Source of the DNA: Amphritea atlantica
GTDB taxonomy: Bacteria; Pseudomonadota; Gammaproteobacteria; Pseudomonadales; Balneatricaceae
Direction: 5' to 3'
Length of the DNA stretch: 64,000 nucleotides
Assembly: GCF_900111095.1 (NCBI RefSeq)
Contig: NZ_FOGB01000007.1
Span: 88,883-152,882, forward strand
In this document: positions 61,782 to 64,000 of the stretch, one piece after another
Layout of the letters: each line of letters starts with the position of its first letter
How positions within the stretch are numbered: the stretch's first letter is position 1
The notes under the pieces: generated by a model
Database searches by the model: none
Told to the model about the DNA's origin: nothing
Seen by the model: only the letters and a program-made list of their open reading frames with translations
Program-made: the position numbers and the translations under genes

Positions 61782-64000
61782 TCAGGCGTAGACTACCCGA
61801 TTTCGTCCTTCCTGTTTGGCGCGATACATCGCTTTGTCGGCATCGGAAATCATATGGTTGATGGTATGGCTGTCACCACTATCAAAATGTATGGTCGTAA
61901 CTCCAAACGAGGCGGTTACCGAGATCGCTTCACCGCTGCCCAGCGCGATGTTTGTGCTGGCTATTGCCTGCCGGAGTCTTTCAGCGCTTTGCAGGGCCTC
62001 ATCATGGCTGGTCTGCACCATCAGCACAACGAACTCCTCGCCGCCTAACCGGGCAAGAATATCCGCAGCGCGAACAGTCGTCAGGCTGACATCCGCTATT
62101 CTTTGTAGCACCAGATCGCCAATGGCGTGTCCGTAGGTATCGTTGACCTGCTTAAAATGGTCAAGATCAAACATGATGAGAGACAGTGCATTGTTATAAC
62201 GGCTGGCAACCAGCATCTCCCGGTTTGCCAGTTCAAAGAAATGACGCCGGTTGATAAGCTGGGTCAGGAAATCGGATCGGGCTTGCTTCTCCAGCTTATG
62301 CTCCATCTCCCGGTGCAATGTTATATCCCGCCCGATGGCCAGTGCTCCCCCTCCTCCTTCATTCTCTTCGCTAACGATATTAAACATCAGATATCGCTGG
62401 CTTGATCCTGTGTGGATGCAGATCTCAACCTGCTGAGGGGTGCCGGTTTTGATCACTTTTTTGATGACTGAACGGTAATGTTCAAGATAGCTGTCATTTT
62501 CTGATATATCGCTTGCGAACAGCGCAGCGAAGTTTGGGTTGGTGTAGATCAGATCGCCAACTCCATCATAGCGTGCGATCGCATCCGGAGCGTTCTCTGC
62601 CAGACTGCGGTAGGCTTGTTCGCTGCGTACCAGTTCTTCCCGATTTTTGAGGGTTTCTATTGCGATAGATGCCAGATTAGCTGCAAAGGATATCATTTGA
62701 ATATCGTGATCGTCCGGCTTATTAGGCGTATTGTGATAGATTGCAAAACTACCCAGGACGCGACCCGTGGAAGAGATAATGGGTTCGGACCAGCACGCTC
62801 TCAAGTCGGCCCGGGCTGCCAGTTCACGATAGGGAGCCCAGTATGGATGGGTGTCAATATCCTCAACGATAACCCGTTTACCGAGAAAGGCCGCTGTACC
62901 GCAGGAGCCAACCCCCTCGCCTATCTCAACGCCATGAATCGCTTCGTTATAAAAATCAGGGAGGCTGGGTGCCGCACAATTTAACAGATGCCTGCCTTCG
63001 GCATCCAATAACAGAATGCTGCAGCGAATTGAGGGATCGTCTGACTCAATATCGGTTATCAACTGATGCATGATACTGCGTAGTTGTTCCCCCTGCGCAA
63101 CCCGCTCCATCATTCTGTTGCGGGTCAGGTTGCGTTGTTCGATTCGCCACTTCTCTGTGATATCGATGCAGTTGTAGAGTATTTTCTGATTAACGGCCGA
63201 TACCTGACTTGAGATTCTTTTGCTGGTGCCATCCTTACAGCGGACAGTACTTTCCGTAGTAAGGGGGGGCATAAAGGCGCCGTTACTTTTTTTCTGACTG
63301 TAGAGCCATCTCTTAAATATTTTCTCTATCGGATGACGGACTTCAGGGTCTGGATACGCTGCCTTATACCAGCTATCTACATCTGGAAGATCTTCCAGGG
63401 TGTAGCCCAGTATCCGGGTAAATGTGTGATTAATATATTCGATATTGCATGCTTCGTCGCACCAACTGATACCTGTGGGTGAATTATCAAGCAGGTCTTT
63501 TATCTCAATACGTTGCTTTTTACTGTGGCTGAGGGCTTCCTGAAGGTGGTGCTCTCTGATAGCGCTCAGTGCGCTTTGGGCCAGCACAGTGGTCACCTGG
63601 ACCATATGATTCAGCTGCTTTTCCAGTTGCGCTTTAGGGATGACCGGAGCCTGTTTAATGGCCTCTATATAGGCTGCTTTGTCGTAATTAAAGCGTTCTG
63701 CCTGTTGCTCATAATAGCTAAGATCGGGCGGCTGATGCAGTAGTTGTCCCATGAACAGGGTGGCAACATGCTTACCGTCGATATTGATGGGGGTGGCGTA
63801 GTCATAGAGGCCATTTTTACAAAGAGAGTTACAAACTTTTTGAGTCTGGGCCTGTTCGAGGAGGGTGCAATTGCTTTCGACGCAACGGCGGTTTGTCTCT
63901 TCGTGACCGCGATGAAAACGTGTACAGGCATCGATCCAGCCGGCTTGGGTGATCAGTTCACCCCCAGGCCCGACCAGGCCATTCGGTATTCCGGTCGCCT
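61782..64000 (-). CDS. PocR-PAS-GAF-PAS-GGDEF diguanylate cyclase (5' end outside window)
   Basis: The frame stays open to the window edge, so the start lies beyond 64000; an internal ATG at 63752 is not the real start. The outermost residues form a PocR-type sensor (GIPNGLVGPGGELITQAGWI, then CTRFHRGHEETNRRC) with several cysteines. A PAS domain (ISWCDEACNIEYINHTFTRI), a GAF domain (GEGVGSCGTAAFLGKRVIVEDI), a second PAS (APDAIARYDGVGDLIYTNPN) and a GGDEF domain with MFDLDHFKQVNDTYGH and ARLGGEEFVVL follow. The GGEEF site is intact, so it should make c-di-GMP in response to a small ligand or redox cue. No membrane segment is seen. Confidence 0.92.
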   Translation of the reverse strand, partial: ATGIPNGLVGPGGELITQAGWIDACTRFHRGHEETNRRCVESNCTLLEQAQTQKVCNSLCKNGLYDYATPINIDGKHVATLFMGQLLHQPPDLSYYEQQAERFNYDKAAYIEAIKQAPVIPKAQLEKQLNHMVQVTTVLAQSALSAIREHHLQEALSHSKKQRIEIKDLLDNSPTGISWCDEACNIEYINHTFTRILGYTLEDLPDVDSWYKAAYPDPEVRHPIEKIFKRWLYSQKKSNGAFMPPLTTESTVRCKDGTSKRISSQVSAVNQKILYNCIDITEKWRIEQRNLTRNRMMERVAQGEQLRSIMHQLITDIESDDPSIRCSILLLDAEGRHLLNCAAPSLPDFYNEAIHGVEIGEGVGSCGTAAFLGKRVIVEDIDTHPYWAPYRELAARADLRACWSEPIISSTGRVLGSFAIYHNTPNKPDDHDIQMISFAANLASIAIETLKNREELVRSEQAYRSLAENAPDAIARYDGVGDLIYTNPNFAALFASDISENDSYLEHYRSVIKKVIKTGTPQQVEICIHTGSSQRYLMFNIVSEENEGGGGALAIGRDITLHREMEHKLEKQARSDFLTQLINRRHFFELANREMLVASRYNNALSLIMFDLDHFKQVNDTYGHAIGDLVLQRIADVSLTTVRAADILARLGGEEFVVLMVQTSHDEALQSAERLRQAIASTNIALGSGEAISVTASFGVTTIHFDSGDSHTINHMISDADKAMYRAKQEGRNRVVYA

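Overview
The window reads as one contiguous stretch of a gammaproteobacterial chromosome. Protein sequences and gene order (maf / yceD-rpmF-plsX-fabD-fabG-acpP-fabF-pabC-mltG-tmk-holB-pilZ-tatD, tusDCB-tusE, uvrC-pgsA followed by Gly-Cys-Leu-Gly tRNA genes, a fatty acid cis/trans isomerase) fit a marine member of the Oceanospirillales, probably Oceanospirillaceae. That placement is inferred from recognised families; no database search was possible.

Layout. 1-9.3 kb: assorted genes (DUF817 membrane protein, GNAT, GFA-type protein, cti, cation efflux, YebB/YiiX-like hydrolase, homocysteine methyltransferase, maf). 9.3-20.4 kb: a dense forward block for ribosome, phospholipid, fatty acid and folate synthesis plus cell wall, dTMP kinase, polymerase clamp loader, PilZ, TatD and a radical SAM protein. 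20.5-25.3 kb: MFS transporter, malate dehydrogenase, YjbQ, NhaC. 25.4-29.9 kb (reverse): CheW, hydroxypyruvate isomerase, a GarR-like reductase, tusDCB-tusE for tRNA 2-thiolation, YccA. 30-43.3 kb: truC, mtnN, an aminotransferase, a TlpA-like thioredoxin, a second GarR-like dehydrogenase, a 47-residue membrane protein, DUF1853, uvrC-pgsA, four tRNAs, gap, a chromosomal KfrA-like protein, a GacA/UvrY-like regulator and several short unknown genes.

43.3-46.2 kb is the most informative non-coding stretch. It holds a 28-bp sequence at 43476-43503 whose XerD arm and central hexamer match the Escherichia coli dif site exactly, so the window very likely spans the replication terminus. Genes left of it are mainly forward and genes right of it mainly reverse, and the few FtsK-orienting (KOPS-like) octamers seen by eye point towards it from both sides. 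A tyrosine recombinase gene lies 1.05 kb from dif, preceded by short direct repeats and a perfect 13-bp inverted repeat.

46.2-64 kb is accessory: a MetF-like reductase, an AraC regulator with a divergent quinone-reductase-like gene, and a defence-type island. The island contains a HigBA/RelE-like toxin-antitoxin pair whose toxin frame is broken at a U UUU UUA heptamer, a decayed DUF6933 gene, and a type I restriction-modification operon (hsdM-hsdS-X-Y-hsdR) with a PD-(D/E)XK/DUF5655 protein and an unrecognised 213-residue protein inserted between hsdS and hsdR. The window closes with two c-di-GMP proteins, a Cache-GGDEF-EAL protein and a PocR-PAS-GAF-PAS-GGDEF protein that runs off the end.

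The candidates for something new are the five-gene hsd operon, the possibly recoded toxin, and the dif-adjacent recombinase with its repeats.
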